64,000 nucleotides of DNA from Aurantimonas coralicida (GCA_011050685.1 DRFF01000189.1:1-64000), one strand, 5' to 3'; positions 34,963-43,598 are shown, numbered from the stretch's first letter. A program made the numbers and translations. Notes: generated by a model not told the origin, from the sequence alone.

Positions 34963-35945
34963 CGGTCTTTTCCTTTTTCGCTTTTATCGTGGACGAGGAT
35001 GTCCAACAATTCGCCGGCCCGTTCAATCGAAAAGGTGAGCGTATCCTGCCCGGCGTCGAGGACGATCGCGGTGAGATAGTCGGGTTGGCCCCGCACCGGC
35101 AGATCGCCGATGGCGCGGATCCGGTCTCCTTCAGCGATGCCGGCCCGATCTTCCCGCGATCCCGGTGCCACGCGCACGACTTCGGCGCCGGGTTCTCCGG
35201 TCTCGCCGGGCGCGGGAAGCGGGCGCAGGATGACGCCCGCCGCGCGTCGGTCGATACGGCCATCTTCGGCGTCATCCAGCACCGCTTCGAGCAACCGCGC
35301 GGAGGCGACGAAATTCACGCCGAGATTGCCGTCGGACGACTTGGTGAAAATCGCGCTGGCCATGCCGGCGACGTGCCCGTCCGCCGTGATCAGCGGCGCT
35401 CCGGACATGCCCGGATTGATCGCTGCGTCGGTCTGGAGGAAGTCCTCGATACGATTGAAGCCGACGCCGCGCCGGTCGGTCGCCGAAACCACGCCGCAGG
35501 CAAGGCTGACGCCGAGGCCGAACGCGTTTCCGAGGACGCAGGCATCGGCGCCTGTCCGCGCGCCGGCGGAGAAGGCCAAGGGCGGAAGGGCATCGCTGAT
35601 ATGCAACAAGGCGATATCGGTATCGGCGTCACGCAGCGCGATGTCCGCGTCCCGGACGGCTCCCGAGGACAGCCGTAACCGCACCGCATTGGCACGTCCG
35701 AGCACGTGGTCCGCCGTCACGATGGTGCGGCCGTCGCGGACCGCGAACCCGGTGCCCTCGGGCTCTTCCTGGTTGATCTCGTGCGTCTGCAACACCGGAA
35801 GGACGGCGACCACGGATTGCGTCGCGACGGTTGCGATGGCCGTGCGCCAATGCTCTGCGGCAAGCTCTTCTGCTTGGCCGGTCGCGACCGCAAATCCGGC
35901 GAAGGCCAGCGCAAGGAGAGCCGCGAGGCCGCGAGTGATGTGCAT
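34959..35945 (-). CDS. Periplasmic trypsin-like (S1C/DegP-type) serine protease with PDZ domain
   Basis: This 328-residue exported protein has a signal peptide (ITRGLAALLALAFAGFAVATGQA), a chymotrypsin-fold domain and a C-terminal PDZ-like domain (about 225-315). The triad is complete: His80 in TADHVLG, Asp110 in DTDIALL, Ser181 in NPGMSGAP. DegP-type enzymes usually have N-x-G-N-S-G-G-P, so the oxyanion loop here differs at two places. It probably acts on formate dehydrogenase subunits or partners in the periplasm. The start overlaps the stop of the 41-residue gene (TAATG) and the end overlaps DUF6494. Confidence 0.88.
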   Translation of the reverse strand: MHITRGLAALLALAFAGFAVATGQAEELAAEHWRTAIATVATQSVVAVLPVLQTHEINQEEPEGTGFAVRDGRTIVTADHVLGRANAVRLRLSSGAVRDADIALRDADTDIALLHISDALPPLAFSAGARTGADACVLGNAFGLGVSLACGVVSATDRRGVGFNRIEDFLQTDAAINPGMSGAPLITADGHVAGMASAIFTKSSDGNLGVNFVASARLLEAVLDDAEDGRIDRRAAGVILRPLPAPGETGEPGAEVVRVAPGSREDRAGIAEGDRIRAIGDLPVRGQPDYLTAIVLDAGQDTLTFSIERAGELLDILVHDKSEKGKDR

Positions 35946-36070
35946 TACAGCCGGACGTTCTCCGTCGAATAGGCCTGGCTCGCCGGGGTTTCAAGCTGGG
36001 AATCGAAGAGATAGCCAGCGCCGATCGCCACGACCAACAGGATTACGATGCTCAACAGAAAGGCTCTCAT
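35945..36070 (-). CDS. 41-residue single-span membrane protein between cytochrome fusion and protease genes
   Basis: Reading from the ATG at 36070 gives MRAFLLSIVILLVVAIGAGY and then LFDSQLETPASQAYSTENVRL, ending in TAA. Residues 3-21 form one strong hydrophobic span; the rest is polar and probably periplasmic. It is only 16 bases after the WD40-cytochrome gene and its stop codon shares a base with the protease start (TAATG). That tight junction on both sides is the main evidence that it is real. I do not recognise a family; it may be a membrane anchor or small subunit. Confidence 0.7.
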   Translation of the reverse strand: MRAFLLSIVILLVVAIGAGYLFDSQLETPASQAYSTENVRL

Positions 36071-36086
36071 CGTCAGTTCGACTCCG

Positions 36087-37472
36087 TCAGTTCTTGTTCT
36101 GCCGCTCGCCCGGCAGCGGCGTTGTTTCGTCCGCCGCTGTGGCTCGCAGCAAGTAGGTGATCAGTGCGTCCCGCCGTTCGACGCTCTTGAGCCGCTGGAC
36201 CGGCATTTTCGTCCCCGGCGCTACGATATCCGGTCCATCGTCGAATAGCTGCGAAACCGTCTCCGGAGTCCAGACAATATCCGATTCCACCAGGGCCTGA
36301 GAATATTTGTAGCCCGGCACCGTCCCAGCCACCCGGCCGAACAGGCCGTAGAGCGTCGGTCCGGCGCGGTTGGCGTCATCTGGCGTCAGCGTGTGGCAGA
36401 CCGAGCATTTGCGCAGGAACTCGATTTCGCCGAGGCCAGCCCGGGTAACGGTTTGAAACCGGCGAGGATAGACCGACTGGATAGGCTCGAGGAGATGGCG
36501 CGGCGCGACCTGCCAACGGATCGCGAAATCGTCCAACCCGCTGCGATAGAGCTGGGTGCCTTCGGGCGTGAACGAAAGCCCCCACACGGGGCCGTAGATA
36601 TCGCCGTATTCCTCCACGAGGTTTCCCGAATCCATGTCGAAGACGCGGACATGCCCGTCGGCGCTGCCCGTGGCGAACCACCCCGCGCGCGGCGACGAAG
36701 CGATCGACAGGACCGGGTGCTCGTTCGATGCGAGTTCGGCGACTTCACCGCTCGGAAGATCGATGACGCCGGTCACGCCGTTCAGCGTGCCGAAGGCCAG
36801 CAGCGAACCGCCGGGCGGGGCGGCCAGCACGTTGACGCCCCAGCCATGGGCGTACAACAGGCGGGAGGGCCCGGTGATCAGCCCGTCGTCGAGTGGCCAC
36901 TCGCGAACCGTGCCGTCGTAACCGGCGGTGAAGAGCTGCCGGCCGTCCAGCGAGAAGGCAACGGCGTTCACATTGCCGCGGTGGCCTTCGATGCGGGCGA
37001 TCTCCCGCCCAGCGGCGATATCGAAAATCCGCGCCGTCCCGTCCCATCGCGCCGCGGCCGCGAACCGCCCGTCGAGACTGACCGCGACGTCCTGAACCTT
37101 GTCCTTGGTGTCCTCGATCAGGGTTTCGAGACGGTTTTCCCGCAGATCCCAGATCGCGAACGCGCCGTCATCGGAGACAGAAACAGCCTTTGCAGCGCCG
37201 GGGACGAAGGCGACGTCATTGACGGCGGCGTTGTGTCCGACCAGCCGCGCGACGATCGTGCCCTCCGGGCCCTGCATTCGCCAACGAATGATCGAATAAT
37301 CGAAGGATGCGGTCAGCGCCTCGGAGCCATCATCGGACAGGGCGATTCCCATGACCGGTCCGCCATGGCCGACGAGGCGTTCAGGCCATTCCTGCTCGCT
37401 CGAAGCGGACTGCGCCGGCGCAAAGAAGGTGAGGAGCGCCGCCAATGTCACCCGCCGGAGCGTCCGGTCCAT
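36087..37472 (-). CDS. Periplasmic WD40 beta-propeller fused to c-type cytochrome
   Basis: This 461-residue exported protein has a signal peptide (LRRVTLAALLTFFAPAQSASS), a WD40 propeller of about seven repeats (for example LVGHGGPVMGIALSDDG, IEGHRGNVNAVAFSLDG and HVRVFDMDSG), then a class I cytochrome c domain. Heme attachment is Cys356-Ser-Val-Cys-His360 and the likely axial methionine is Met423 (GTKMPV). It lies 19 bases after the cytochrome b subunit gene, so it is a plausible electron acceptor or docking partner of the formate dehydrogenase. The chosen ATG at 37472 gives the signal peptide; the frame extends upstream without support. Confidence 0.85.
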   Translation of the reverse strand: MDRTLRRVTLAALLTFFAPAQSASSEQEWPERLVGHGGPVMGIALSDDGSEALTASFDYSIIRWRMQGPEGTIVARLVGHNAAVNDVAFVPGAAKAVSVSDDGAFAIWDLRENRLETLIEDTKDKVQDVAVSLDGRFAAAARWDGTARIFDIAAGREIARIEGHRGNVNAVAFSLDGRQLFTAGYDGTVREWPLDDGLITGPSRLLYAHGWGVNVLAAPPGGSLLAFGTLNGVTGVIDLPSGEVAELASNEHPVLSIASSPRAGWFATGSADGHVRVFDMDSGNLVEEYGDIYGPVWGLSFTPEGTQLYRSGLDDFAIRWQVAPRHLLEPIQSVYPRRFQTVTRAGLGEIEFLRKCSVCHTLTPDDANRAGPTLYGLFGRVAGTVPGYKYSQALVESDIVWTPETVSQLFDDGPDIVAPGTKMPVQRLKSVERRDALITYLLRATAADETTPLPGERQNKN

Positions 37473-37491
37473 TGCGCCTGCTTTCCGATTG

Positions 37492-38682
37492 TTATTCCGC
37501 GGGCTCGGGATTGGCCGCGGCCGGGGGCATGGCGTCCTTCTCGCGGAGCTCATCGACCCAAAGCGAGTGGTGTTCTCTGGCCCAGTTCAGGTCGACCTTG
37601 CCACTGCCGACCGCACCGAAAGCCCCCTCCATGCCGATGCTGCCGATATAGATGTGACCAAAGATCACGCAGATCATGAAGACGGCCATGACGACGTGCC
37701 AGACCGTGTTGAACTGTTGTTCCAGAATTGGCGAATAAGGCGGCTGCGGCAGCCCCAACAGCGCCGGGATATCGAGGCCGATCGAGGCAAGGCCGGTGAA
37801 AGTGTCGCCGAAGAAACTGTGCTCGAACGGAAACAGCAAGGCCCAGCCCGAGACGGCGAGCGAAAGCCCGCCCAGCATGACCAGCCAAAAGATAATCTTC
37901 TGGCCCGCGTTGAATTTCTTTGCTGGCGGATGGACGCCTTCCGAGAACAAGCCGCCGGCATGGGCAAGCCATACCAGATCGTGCCGGCTCGGCAGATTGT
38001 GCGCGATCCAGGTGACGAACGCGATCGCCAGGCCGAGCATGAAGGCAAAGGCCACGTAGTTGTGGGACAGCTTCAGGAATTCGGAGATCGGCCCGAACGC
38101 CTCCTTGCCGATCAGCGGTATGATGACGCTCCGCCCGAACGAGACGTTGAGGCCGCTGATCGCCAGGATGATGAACGACAGCGCCATCAGCCAATGGCCT
38201 GTGCGCTCGATGGTCGAGAAGCGTTTGATCTTGACGCCGGACAGGCCGTGTTCGACGCGGATCCGTCCACGAATGGCAAAAAACAGCGCCAGCAGGATCA
38301 GCGTGCCGATCATGGCAAGGCCGAGATAGTCGAACAACGGTCCGTTGCGCAGCAAGCGCCAGGATTCGCCCTCGGACTGGACCAGCACGGCCGCCTTCTT
38401 GTCCGGGATCGAGACGTTGCCCGACACGCCTTGGCGGACAGCCCGCCAGATTTCCGCATCCGAGGTCGTTCCCAGGGCGTCTCCGGGCACCGCGCCGCCG
38501 GTCGGCGACCCGGTCGCGGAGATCGCGCTCTCAGGCGGTCTGACCGAACTTTGCGCGGTTCCTGCACTGGTCGCCGCCAATGTCATGAATAATGCCGCGG
38601 CAATGATGGGTGCGATCGCCGTCAGCAAACGCATCGACCCAAGCCGGGTCAAGCGAGCGCGGAGCATCCTCAAGCTGGGCAT
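37492..38682 (-). CDS. fdoI: Formate dehydrogenase gamma subunit, cytochrome b556-type membrane anchor
   Basis: This 396-residue inner-membrane protein should bind heme b and pass electrons from the Fe-S subunit onward. It has an N-terminal signal or span (LLTAIAPIIAAALFMTLAATSA), a periplasmic stretch of about 80 residues, then spans around LFDYLGLAMIGTLILLALFFAI, GHWLMALSFIILAISGLNV, LSHNYVAFAFMLGLAIAFVTWIAHNL, FWLVMLGGLSLAVSGWALLF and NTVWHVVMAVFMICVIFGHIYIG, with histidines suited to heme ligation. The ATG at 38682 has AGGAG eight bases upstream. It follows the Fe-S subunit after a 136-base gap with two hairpins. Confidence 0.9.
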   Translation of the reverse strand: MPSLRMLRARLTRLGSMRLLTAIAPIIAAALFMTLAATSAGTAQSSVRPPESAISATGSPTGGAVPGDALGTTSDAEIWRAVRQGVSGNVSIPDKKAAVLVQSEGESWRLLRNGPLFDYLGLAMIGTLILLALFFAIRGRIRVEHGLSGVKIKRFSTIERTGHWLMALSFIILAISGLNVSFGRSVIIPLIGKEAFGPISEFLKLSHNYVAFAFMLGLAIAFVTWIAHNLPSRHDLVWLAHAGGLFSEGVHPPAKKFNAGQKIIFWLVMLGGLSLAVSGWALLFPFEHSFFGDTFTGLASIGLDIPALLGLPQPPYSPILEQQFNTVWHVVMAVFMICVIFGHIYIGSIGMEGAFGAVGSGKVDLNWAREHHSLWVDELREKDAMPPAAANPEPAE

Positions 38683-38716
38683 TTGCTCTTCTCCTGAGCG
38701 GATCGAAAACACCGAA

Positions 38717-38735
38717 CCCGGCATATTGCGCCGGG
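38717..38735 (-). promoter_or_regulatory. Small stem-loop between fdoH and fdoI
   Basis: CCCGGC and GCCGGG pair around the 7-base loop ATATTGC. It is the second of two hairpins in the gap between the Fe-S and cytochrome b subunit genes and lies about 35 bases before the fdoI start. There is no T-run. Confidence 0.4.
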
Positions 38736-38774
38736 CAGGAAGGCAACGGTTTCGCCTTGCTGTTCGGAAAAAGA

Positions 38775-38798
38775 GGCGGGCAGCCGGAGCCGCCCGCC
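38775..38798 (-). promoter_or_regulatory. GC-rich stem-loop just after fdoH
   Basis: GGCGGGC (38775-38781) pairs with GCCCGCC (38792-38798), and two more inner GC pairs can form past one mismatch to close a CGGA loop. It lies 20 bases after the fdoH stop with no T-run. It may set subunit ratios by protecting upstream mRNA or by weak termination. Confidence 0.5.
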
Positions 38799-38818
38799 GG
38801 TCGGTTACGATCGCTGGC

Positions 38819-39415
38819 TCAGCCGCCGGTCTTCTGACCGTAGGCAGTGCCCCAACCCCAGGCCCCGGCGCCGAAACCGCGGGCAACGACGCGCTCGCGG
38901 TAGATCGACGAGACGGTGTCGCCGTCGCCGGCAAGCAGCGCCTTGGTCGAGCACATCTCCGCGCAGAGCGGAAGCTTGCCCTCGGCGAGGCGGTTACGGC
39001 CATATTTCTGGAACTCGACCGCGGAATTGTCTTCCTCGGGGCCGCCGGCGCAGAAGGTGCACTTGTCCATCTTGCCACGCGAACCAAAATTCGACGCCTG
39101 TGGATATTGCGGCGCGCCGAACGGGCAGGCGTAGAAGCAGTATCCGCAGCCGATGCACAGATCCTTGGAGTGCAGCACTACGCCGTCGTCCGTCGTGTAG
39201 AAGCAGTCGACCGGGCACACCGCTGCGCACGGAGCGTCCGAACAATGCATGCAGGCGACCGAGATCGAGCGCTCGCCGGGCTTGCCGTCATTGATGGTGA
39301 CGACACGCCGGCGATTGACGCCCCAGGGAACTTCATTCTCGTTCTTGCACGCGGTCACGCAGGCATTGCACTCGATGCAGCGCTCGGCGTCGCAGAGGAA
39401 TTTCATTCTTGCCAT
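38819..39415 (-). CDS. fdoH: Formate dehydrogenase iron-sulfur (beta) subunit
   Basis: This 198-residue protein carries four [4Fe-4S] motifs: CIECNACVTACK, CMHCSDAPCAAVCP, CIGCGYCFYACP and the CTFCAGG to CAEMC pair. It relays electrons from the catalytic subunit to the membrane cytochrome. It lacks the long C-terminal membrane helix of E. coli FdnH/FdoH and ends in a Gly-rich tail, so it depends on the gamma subunit for anchoring. It has no signal peptide and should be exported with the Tat-tagged alpha subunit. It lies 16 bases after the alpha gene. Confidence 0.93.
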   Translation of the reverse strand: MARMKFLCDAERCIECNACVTACKNENEVPWGVNRRRVVTINDGKPGERSISVACMHCSDAPCAAVCPVDCFYTTDDGVVLHSKDLCIGCGYCFYACPFGAPQYPQASNFGSRGKMDKCTFCAGGPEEDNSAVEFQKYGRNRLAEGKLPLCAEMCSTKALLAGDGDTVSSIYRERVVARGFGAGAWGWGTAYGQKTGG

Positions 39416-39431
39416 TGTCTTATTCCTCCCT

Positions 39432-42422
39432 TTACGCCCGTTCGATCCGACACAGCGTCGTCTTGGTTTCCTGCATCTGGGTCACCGAGTCGTAGCCGTA
39501 GGTCTGCGCGGTATTACAGGCTTCACCAAGAACGTAAGGGTCCGCCCCTTCGGGATATTTCGAGCGAAGATCGTTACCCTGGAAATAACCGCCGAAGTGG
39601 AACGGGGTGAACACGACCCCCTGACCCACACGCTCGGTGATCATCGCCATGATGCGGATCTTGCCGCCTTCTGGACTGTGCAGCCAGACCGTGTCGCGAT
39701 CCCGAAGGCCGAGATTGTTGGCATCCGAGGGGTTGATCTCGACGAACATGTCCTGCTGCAGTTCGGCAAGCCAGGGGTTAGACCGCGTTTCGTCGCCGCC
39801 GCCCTCATATTCGACCAGCCGTCCCGACGTCATGATCATCGGGAAGTCCTTGGAAAAGTCGTTCTTCTGGATCGACGCATAGGCCGTCGGTACGCGCCAG
39901 AAGGTCTTGTCCTCATAGGTCGGATAATCGGTGACCAGATCGCGGCGCGGCGTATAAAGCGGTTCGCGGTGGATGGGGACGGGATCGGGGAAGGTCCACA
40001 CCACTGCCCGCGCCTTGGCGTTTCCATAAGGCGCACAACCGTGGGCGATCGCAACGCGCTGGATACCGCCGGACAGGTCGGTTTTCCAGTTCACGCCGCC
40101 GACCTTCTTCTCGTAGTCGGACGGAAGTTCGCCTTGATCGGACGTTTCGCCGACCTCCTGACCCGCTGTCGGACGCTGGTCGGCGAAGCCTGCGACATAG
40201 TCGATATACTTGCGCTCGTACGGCGTCAGGTCCTTGTCCCAGCCGAGTTCTTTCAGCATCGCCATGGTGAACTCGGGATAGCCGTCCTCGATCTCCGAGC
40301 CGACCGGCCATGAGCCTTCGGCCAGCAGATTGTCGCCGTTGCGCTCGACGCCAAAGCGGGCACGGAAACCCATGCCGCCCTGGGCCACCGGGATCGACGT
40401 GTCATAGAGATTGGCCGAGCCGCTGTGCTTCATCTCCGGCGTACCCCAGCACGGCCAGGGCATGCCGTAGAACTCGCCGTCATGCGGGCCGCCAGCGGCG
40501 CGCAGAGTGGTCTTGTCGAAGGTCTGCTGGTTTTCCATGTGCGACTTCATCCGCTCCGGCGACTGGCCGGTATAGCCGATGGTCCACATGCCGCGGTTGA
40601 ACTCGCGGGTGATGTCCTCGACGAGAGGTTCCCCGTCCTTGACCTCGATGTTGCGGAACATGCGATCGGCGAAGCCGAACTTTTCCGCGAATTTATACAT
40701 GATCGTGTGGTCGGGCAGGCACTCGAACAGTGGCTCGACGACCTTTTCGCGCCATTGCAGCGAGCGGTTCGACGCGGTGACCGAACCGACGGTCTCGAAC
40801 TGCGTGGCGGCCGGCAGCAGATAGACGCCGTCGGTGCGGTCCTGCAGCACGGCCGTCATGGTCGGATAGGGATCGATCACGACCAGAAGGTCGAGCATGC
40901 CCATCGCCTTCTGCATTTCCGGCAAGCGAGTTTGCGAGTTCGGAGCATGGCCCCAGAACACCATCACCCTGGTGTTGTCCGGCTGCTGCAGGTTTTCCTT
41001 GGCTTCCAGAACGCCGTCGATCCAACGGGACACGGGAATGCCGGTCTCGTTGATCATCATGCGGTCCTTGCCGTCGGCGCCCGCGCCCGGCATCACCGCG
41101 AACCGACCCTTCAGCCAGTCCAGCTCCTCTTCCCAGACACGTGCCCAGTGGGCCCACGAACCATCGCTGAGCCCGTAATAGCCGGGCAGCGTATCGGCCA
41201 GCACGCCCAGATCCGTCGCGCCCTGCACATTGTCATGGCCGCGGAAGATGTTGGTGCCGCCGCCGGCCGTGCCCATGTTGCCGAGGGCCAGCTGCAGGAT
41301 GCAGTAGGCGCGGGTGTTGTTGTTGCCGTTGGTGTGCTGGGTGCCGCCCATGCACCAGATCAGCGTGGCGGGACGGTTTTCCGCCATTGTGCGGGCGACG
41401 CGGTTCAGCTGCGAACCTGGTACGCCGGTGACCTTCTCGACTTCCTCCGGCGTCCATTTCGCCACTTCGGCGCGGATCTGATCCATGCCCCAGACGCGGC
41501 TCTGGATGAACTGCTTGTCCTCCCAGCCGTTCTCGAAGATGTGGTAGAGGACGCCCCAGATCAGCGCCACGTCGGTGCCGGGCCGGAAGCGGACATACTC
41601 GTCGGCATGCGCCGCGGTCCGCGTAAAGCGCGGATCGAGAACGATCAGCGGGGCGTTGTTTTCTTCCTTGGCCTTTAACAGATGCAGCAGCGAAACCGGA
41701 TGGGCCTCCGCCGGATTGCCGCCGATCAGGAAGATCGCCTTGGAATTGTGGATGTCGTTGTAGGAGTTGGTCATCGCGCCATAGCCCCAGGTGTTGGCAA
41801 CACCCGCGACAGTGGTGGAATGACAGATACGCGCCTGGTGATCGATGTTGTTCGACCCCCAATAGGCGGCGAACTTGCGGATCAGATAGGCCTGCTCGTT
41901 GGAATGCTTGGCCGAACCCAGCCAGTAAACGGAATCGGGCCCGCTGGATTCGCGAACCTCGAGCATCTTGTCGCCGATTTCATTGATGGCCTCGTCCCAG
42001 CTGACGCGCTGCCATTTCCCGCCGACGAGCTTCATCGGATATTTCAGCCGGCGTTCGCCATGAGCGTGTTCGCGCACCGAAGCGCCCTTGGCGCAATGCG
42101 CGCCGAGGTTGAACGGGGAATCGAAACCCGGTTCCTGGCCGATCCAGACGCCGTTGGAAACCTCCGCGATGACCGTGCAGCCGACCGAGCAATGCGTGCA
42201 GATCGACTTCTTGATCTCGATGTTGCCGTTGGCCGCGTCTGTCGCGGCGTCCGCCCGGCGCACCATCCCGCCGGACAGCGACGAAATCGCCGCCGCGCCG
42301 CCGATGGCGAGCCCGGATCGCTTCAGGAACGTGCGGCGATCGACCGCCCGGTTTCCGAATTCCGACAGCGCAGATGACACCCGGGGACTTCTCGCAGTCC
42401 CTACAGCCTTCTTCCTGAGCAT
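39432..42422 (-). CDS. fdoG: Formate dehydrogenase catalytic (alpha) subunit, Cys-containing, Tat-exported
   Basis: This 996-residue Mo/W-bis-MGD enzyme oxidises formate to CO2. A twin-arginine signal (RRTFLKR, 29-35) sends it to the periplasm. The first [4Fe-4S] cluster uses Cys75, Cys78, Cys82 and Cys110. The metal ligand is Cys200 in ARICHS, encoded by TGT at 41823-41825 where E. coli FdnG has selenocysteine, followed by the essential His201. The C-terminal domain has GRLVEYEGGG and FHFGGYFQGND-type cofactor contacts. The ATG at 42422 has GGAG eight bases upstream; a TTG at 42458 would add 12 residues. Nearby tungstate uptake genes suggest W may be the metal, but sequence alone cannot tell. 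Confidence 0.96.
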   Translation of the reverse strand: MLRKKAVGTARSPRVSSALSEFGNRAVDRRTFLKRSGLAIGGAAAISSLSGGMVRRADAATDAANGNIEIKKSICTHCSVGCTVIAEVSNGVWIGQEPGFDSPFNLGAHCAKGASVREHAHGERRLKYPMKLVGGKWQRVSWDEAINEIGDKMLEVRESSGPDSVYWLGSAKHSNEQAYLIRKFAAYWGSNNIDHQARICHSTTVAGVANTWGYGAMTNSYNDIHNSKAIFLIGGNPAEAHPVSLLHLLKAKEENNAPLIVLDPRFTRTAAHADEYVRFRPGTDVALIWGVLYHIFENGWEDKQFIQSRVWGMDQIRAEVAKWTPEEVEKVTGVPGSQLNRVARTMAENRPATLIWCMGGTQHTNGNNNTRAYCILQLALGNMGTAGGGTNIFRGHDNVQGATDLGVLADTLPGYYGLSDGSWAHWARVWEEELDWLKGRFAVMPGAGADGKDRMMINETGIPVSRWIDGVLEAKENLQQPDNTRVMVFWGHAPNSQTRLPEMQKAMGMLDLLVVIDPYPTMTAVLQDRTDGVYLLPAATQFETVGSVTASNRSLQWREKVVEPLFECLPDHTIMYKFAEKFGFADRMFRNIEVKDGEPLVEDITREFNRGMWTIGYTGQSPERMKSHMENQQTFDKTTLRAAGGPHDGEFYGMPWPCWGTPEMKHSGSANLYDTSIPVAQGGMGFRARFGVERNGDNLLAEGSWPVGSEIEDGYPEFTMAMLKELGWDKDLTPYERKYIDYVAGFADQRPTAGQEVGETSDQGELPSDYEKKVGGVNWKTDLSGGIQRVAIAHGCAPYGNAKARAVVWTFPDPVPIHREPLYTPRRDLVTDYPTYEDKTFWRVPTAYASIQKNDFSKDFPMIMTSGRLVEYEGGGDETRSNPWLAELQQDMFVEINPSDANNLGLRDRDTVWLHSPEGGKIRIMAMITERVGQGVVFTPFHFGGYFQGNDLRSKYPEGADPYVLGEACNTAQTYGYDSVTQMQETKTTLCRIERA

Positions 42423-42480
42423 GGTTGTCTCCGTTTCCTCCGTCGCAGTCGCCTGCAAACTGGCCTGATAGTGGTTCGCG

Positions 42481-42678
42481 TCAGAAACGCGCGGTCTGAT
42501 AGAACGTCTTCACATGGTCGGTTTCCCGGTAGCCGGGCGCCGCGGATTTTGCATCCGCGACCTCGGCTTCGGCCTGCCCGCCCGTCACCAGGGCCGCGCC
42601 GGTCGCGACCGTCCCCAAGCCGGCGAATTTCAGGAAAGCGCGACGATCTGTCCTGGCGTCTTTGTCCTTGGCGCTCAT
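42481..42678 (-). CDS. Formate dehydrogenase region Tat-signal small protein
   Basis: This 65-residue protein consists of a Tat signal (DRRAFLKFAGLGTVATGAALVTGGQAEA) and a short mature part ending YRETDHVKTFYQTARF. It matches the small Tat-target family seen directly before periplasmic formate dehydrogenase genes. The mature peptide is only about 30 residues and could be a subunit tail or an escort for export. The ATG at 42678 has AGGAG upstream; a longer frame from 42741 adds a non-family stretch. It lies 58 bases before fdoG. Confidence 0.85.
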   Translation of the reverse strand: MSAKDKDARTDRRAFLKFAGLGTVATGAALVTGGQAEAEVADAKSAAPGYRETDHVKTFYQTARF

Positions 42679-42771
42679 GATTATCTCCTCTTTTCGCGAG
42701 ACCCGTTTCAAAATATTCCCAAAAACCGGCGCGAGCCTCACTCGTCCGGTCAGTCGGCATGGCGTCGCCGA

Positions 42772-43377
42772 TTACATGTCGAAGCCGGCTTCTTCAATCT
42801 CTAAGAAGCGCCTGCCGATCGTGCCGACCGGCCGGAACAAGTGCGCCGACGGTGCCTTTTCCAGGTCGGCGAAAAAGTGCTCGGCCCAGGAGCCGATATG
42901 CTTCTTGAAGAATGCTTTTTGCGTTTCGAGAGGCTGACGCTGACCGAACGAGCCGTCGATCAGTCCGGCCATCATGTCCATCAAGGCGCCGACATGATCC
43001 TCGGGCTCCTTGGCGTCGGGCGAACGCGCGATGCCAAGCGGCGCCATATCGTCACGCAGCCGCGCCAGCGGCTTCTCGTTCAAAAAGCCGGTCAGATAGT
43101 AGGAGCCGAATGGGACCAACTCGCCCCGGCCAACGCCGATGAAAAGGTCGTGATATTCCTCGCGCGCCGCATTCTCGGACAGCGCTTGAGCGGCCGCAGA
43201 CAAATCGCCGATCGCGGCGCCCAGATCCGTATCGTCGCCCGATAGAGCGCCCAACGTATCCAGCAGCTCGCGATCCGGCGGCAACGCCAAGAGACGGGCC
43301 ATCAAGCGGTAGAGATTGACGCGCAATTGTTCCGGTTCTGGCAGCCCGTGCGAAATGGCGACGTTTTCCTGTGACAA
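42772..43377 (-). CDS. TorD/DmsD-family chaperone for formate dehydrogenase
   Basis: This 201-residue cytoplasmic chaperone of the TorD family probably binds the Tat signal of FdoG and holds the enzyme until its cofactor is in place. Typical features are LYRLMARLLALPPDRELL, REEYHDLFIGVGRGELVPFGSYYLTGFLNEKPLARLRDDM and EPEDHVGALMDMMAGLI. The TTG at 43377 is preferred because AGGGAGA lies six bases upstream and the family region starts soon after. An ATG at 43437 would add 20 residues. It is the first gene of the twelve-gene formate dehydrogenase run and is divergent from the tungstate transporter. Confidence 0.85.
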   Translation of the reverse strand: MSQENVAISHGLPEPEQLRVNLYRLMARLLALPPDRELLDTLGALSGDDTDLGAAIGDLSAAAQALSENAAREEYHDLFIGVGRGELVPFGSYYLTGFLNEKPLARLRDDMAPLGIARSPDAKEPEDHVGALMDMMAGLIDGSFGQRQPLETQKAFFKKHIGSWAEHFFADLEKAPSAHLFRPVGTIGRRFLEIEEAGFDM

Positions 43378-43598
43378 CCGGATTCTCCCTAGCGCAACTA
43401 AACCAGCAAATCCCAGATTCGGCAACGCGATTGGCATAAGACTAAAGGCGAATAGGCGCCGGTTCCGGACCTGGGATTCGGCCTTTTCTGCGCCAGCCAG
43501 CGGCTTCCCACAGGACCGGTTTACAACGCGTTAGCGGGGGCTGGCCGCGCGAAGCGCTCAGCCTCCTGGGAGAGCGAGTGGACTTGCGACGATCTCCT

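Noticed and set aside
41823-41825. Possible selenocysteine in the formate dehydrogenase active site
   Set aside because: The codon is TGT (Cys), not TGA, and the reading frame has no internal TGA.
43536-43575. Molybdenum/tungsten cofactor riboswitch upstream of tupB
   Set aside because: A hairpin can be drawn, but I could not match the conserved tetraloop and receptor parts of the Moco RNA motif by eye. It is listed only as a point to test.
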